15,119 bases of DNA from F1-60-MAGs149 sp044369995 (GTDB taxonomy: Bacteria > Actinomycetota > Thermoleophilia > Gaiellales > F1-60-MAGs149), in contig JBILWG010000027.1 in assembly GCA_044369995.1 (NCBI GenBank), forward strand, positions 1-15,119, written 5' to 3'. A model generated the notes under the pieces. That model searched no databases. It saw only the letters and a list, made by a program, of their open reading frames with translations, and had not been told where the DNA came from. Both the position numbers and the translations under genes were made by a program. This document shows, piece by piece, positions 14,181 to 15,119 of the stretch (its first letter is position 1; the number at the start of each line of letters is the position of its first letter).

Positions 14181-15119
14181 TCAGCGCCAACGCGTCGCTG
14201 CGACGAAGAGTCCGCTCGCGGCCGTGAGGGCGGCCACCGCGACAATCGCCGCCTGGGCCGAGACGAGATCCGCCAGCACGCCGACCAGCAGCGCGCCCAG
14301 CGCGAAGCCGAAGTCGCGCCAGAACCGGTAGACGCTGACGATGCGCGCGCGATCACGCGGCTGGCTGTTGTCCGATACCGCGGCGATCAACGTGGGATAG
14401 ACCATGGCAGTGCCGGCACCGAGCAGCGCCGCGGCAACGAGCGCCGGCCAGAAGGCGCCGTCGCTGAGCGCCAGCACGCCCAGGCCAAGGGCCTGCACGA
14501 GCATGCCGAGCACGATCAGCGGCTTGCGCCCCACACTGTCGCTGAGCCAGCCGGTCACGAGCTGGCCGACGCCCCATACGAGCGGATAGGCCGCAGCCAC
14601 GATCGCGATCTCGCCGAGCGTGGCGCCGGTGGCGGCGAGGTAGAGCGGCACAAGACCCCAGGCCAGCGCATCGTTGAGGTTGTTGACAAGACCCGCCTGG
14701 CACGACGCGCGCAGCGGGCCATTGCGCAGCGTCGCCTCGACCAGCGCACCACCGAGGCCGAGCGACACACCAGCGCTGCCGTGCGCGCGCTGCTCGAGTT
14801 GCACGTGCGCACCGGTATCGCGCACCAGCGCCAGCGAGATGCCGAGACCCACCACAGCGACGAGGAGCGCTCCGACCCACACGACCTCGCGCGGTGCATA
14901 CGTCGCCGCCAGCGCCCCCGTGGCAAGCGCCACGACGGCCACGCCGATGTACCCCGCCGCCTCGTTGAGCCCCAGAGCGAGGCCGCGACGCGCCGGGCCG
15001 ACCAGATCGATCTTCATCACCACGGTCATCGACCACGCAAGCCCCTGGTTGACGCCGAGGAAGAGATTGGCGACGACGATCCACTCCCACGAGGGCGCCA
15101 GCCCGATCAGAAGCGGTAC
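14181..15119 (-). CDS. MFS transporter, C-terminal 312 residues (runs off window)
   Basis: The frame is open from the window edge to a TGA at 14181, so the N terminus is missing; an internal ATG at 15029 is not the start because the preceding residues (VANLFLGVNQGLAWS) are clearly part of the same transmembrane protein. Visible are about eight hydrophobic helices, a GPARRGLALGLNEAAGY segment typical of the fifth helix of drug/metabolite MFS proteins, a hydrophilic central loop (VRDTGAHVQLEQRAHG), and the second-half motif A, GWLSDSVGRKP, in the loop between helices 8 and 9. It is an inner-membrane proton-coupled carrier, probably an exporter by similarity, but direction and substrate cannot be read. 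RidA follows after 28 bases on the same strand. Confidence 0.9.
   Translation of the reverse strand, partial: VPLLIGLAPSWEWIVVANLFLGVNQGLAWSMTVVMKIDLVGPARRGLALGLNEAAGYIGVAVVALATGALAATYAPREVVWVGALLVAVVGLGISLALVRDTGAHVQLEQRAHGSAGVSLGLGGALVEATLRNGPLRASCQAGLVNNLNDALAWGLVPLYLAATGATLGEIAIVAAAYPLVWGVGQLVTGWLSDSVGRKPLIVLGMLVQALGLGVLALSDGAFWPALVAAALLGAGTAMVYPTLIAAVSDNSQPRDRARIVSVYRFWRDFGFALGALLVGVLADLVSAQAAIVAVAALTAASGLFVAATRWR

Overview
The window is GC-rich bacterial chromosomal DNA with densely packed genes. The most likely source is an actinomycete in the broad sense (Actinomycetota), possibly of the Thermoleophilia type. Reasons are the F420-type luciferase-like oxidoreductase, several genes whose TAnnnT -10 box lies only 6-7 bases before the ATG (leaderless starts), a tRNA-Thr(CGT) with no encoded CCA, and secreted CBM2-type proteins. 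The lineage is inferred; no rRNA or other marker gene is present.

Layout. (1) 1-4101, minus strand: the first 85 codons of a thiamine-diphosphate decarboxylase resembling AruI (arginine transaminase pathway), preceded by a 1262-residue secreted protein with about seven DUF11-type repeats. (2) 4228-8718, plus strand: an F420-dependent luciferase-like oxidoreductase, an M20 metallo-deacylase, a little-known protein in which I see a Q/C/H/D arrangement like C39/papain-fold peptidases, and a glutamine-synthetase-like ligase. The last two overlap by 20 bases. (3) 8719-11218: a 310-base gap, then a secreted subtilisin-type (S8) protease with a long insertion in its catalytic domain. (4) 11306-11378, minus: tRNA-Thr(CGT). 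(5) 11567-13537, plus: a secreted GH18 chitinase-like enzyme with two CBM2 domains on Pro-Thr linkers. (6) 13601-15119, minus: a RidA/YjgF-family protein and the C-terminal part of an MFS transporter that runs off the window.

How it may work together. The M20 hydrolase, C39-like protein and GS-like ligase all suggest making or breaking amide bonds on small amino or amine compounds. The GS-like protein keeps the ATP/metal site but has Trp where true glutamine synthetases have the Glu that closes over ammonia, so it probably joins a larger amine. The AruI-like decarboxylase at the edge would fit amino-acid or guanidino-compound catabolism, but the link is only by proximity. The S8 protease and chitinase form a separate set of exported degradative enzymes around the tRNA. 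No mobile element, integrase, CRISPR array or phage gene was seen. The part most worth following up is the C39-like/GS-like gene pair at 6567-8718.
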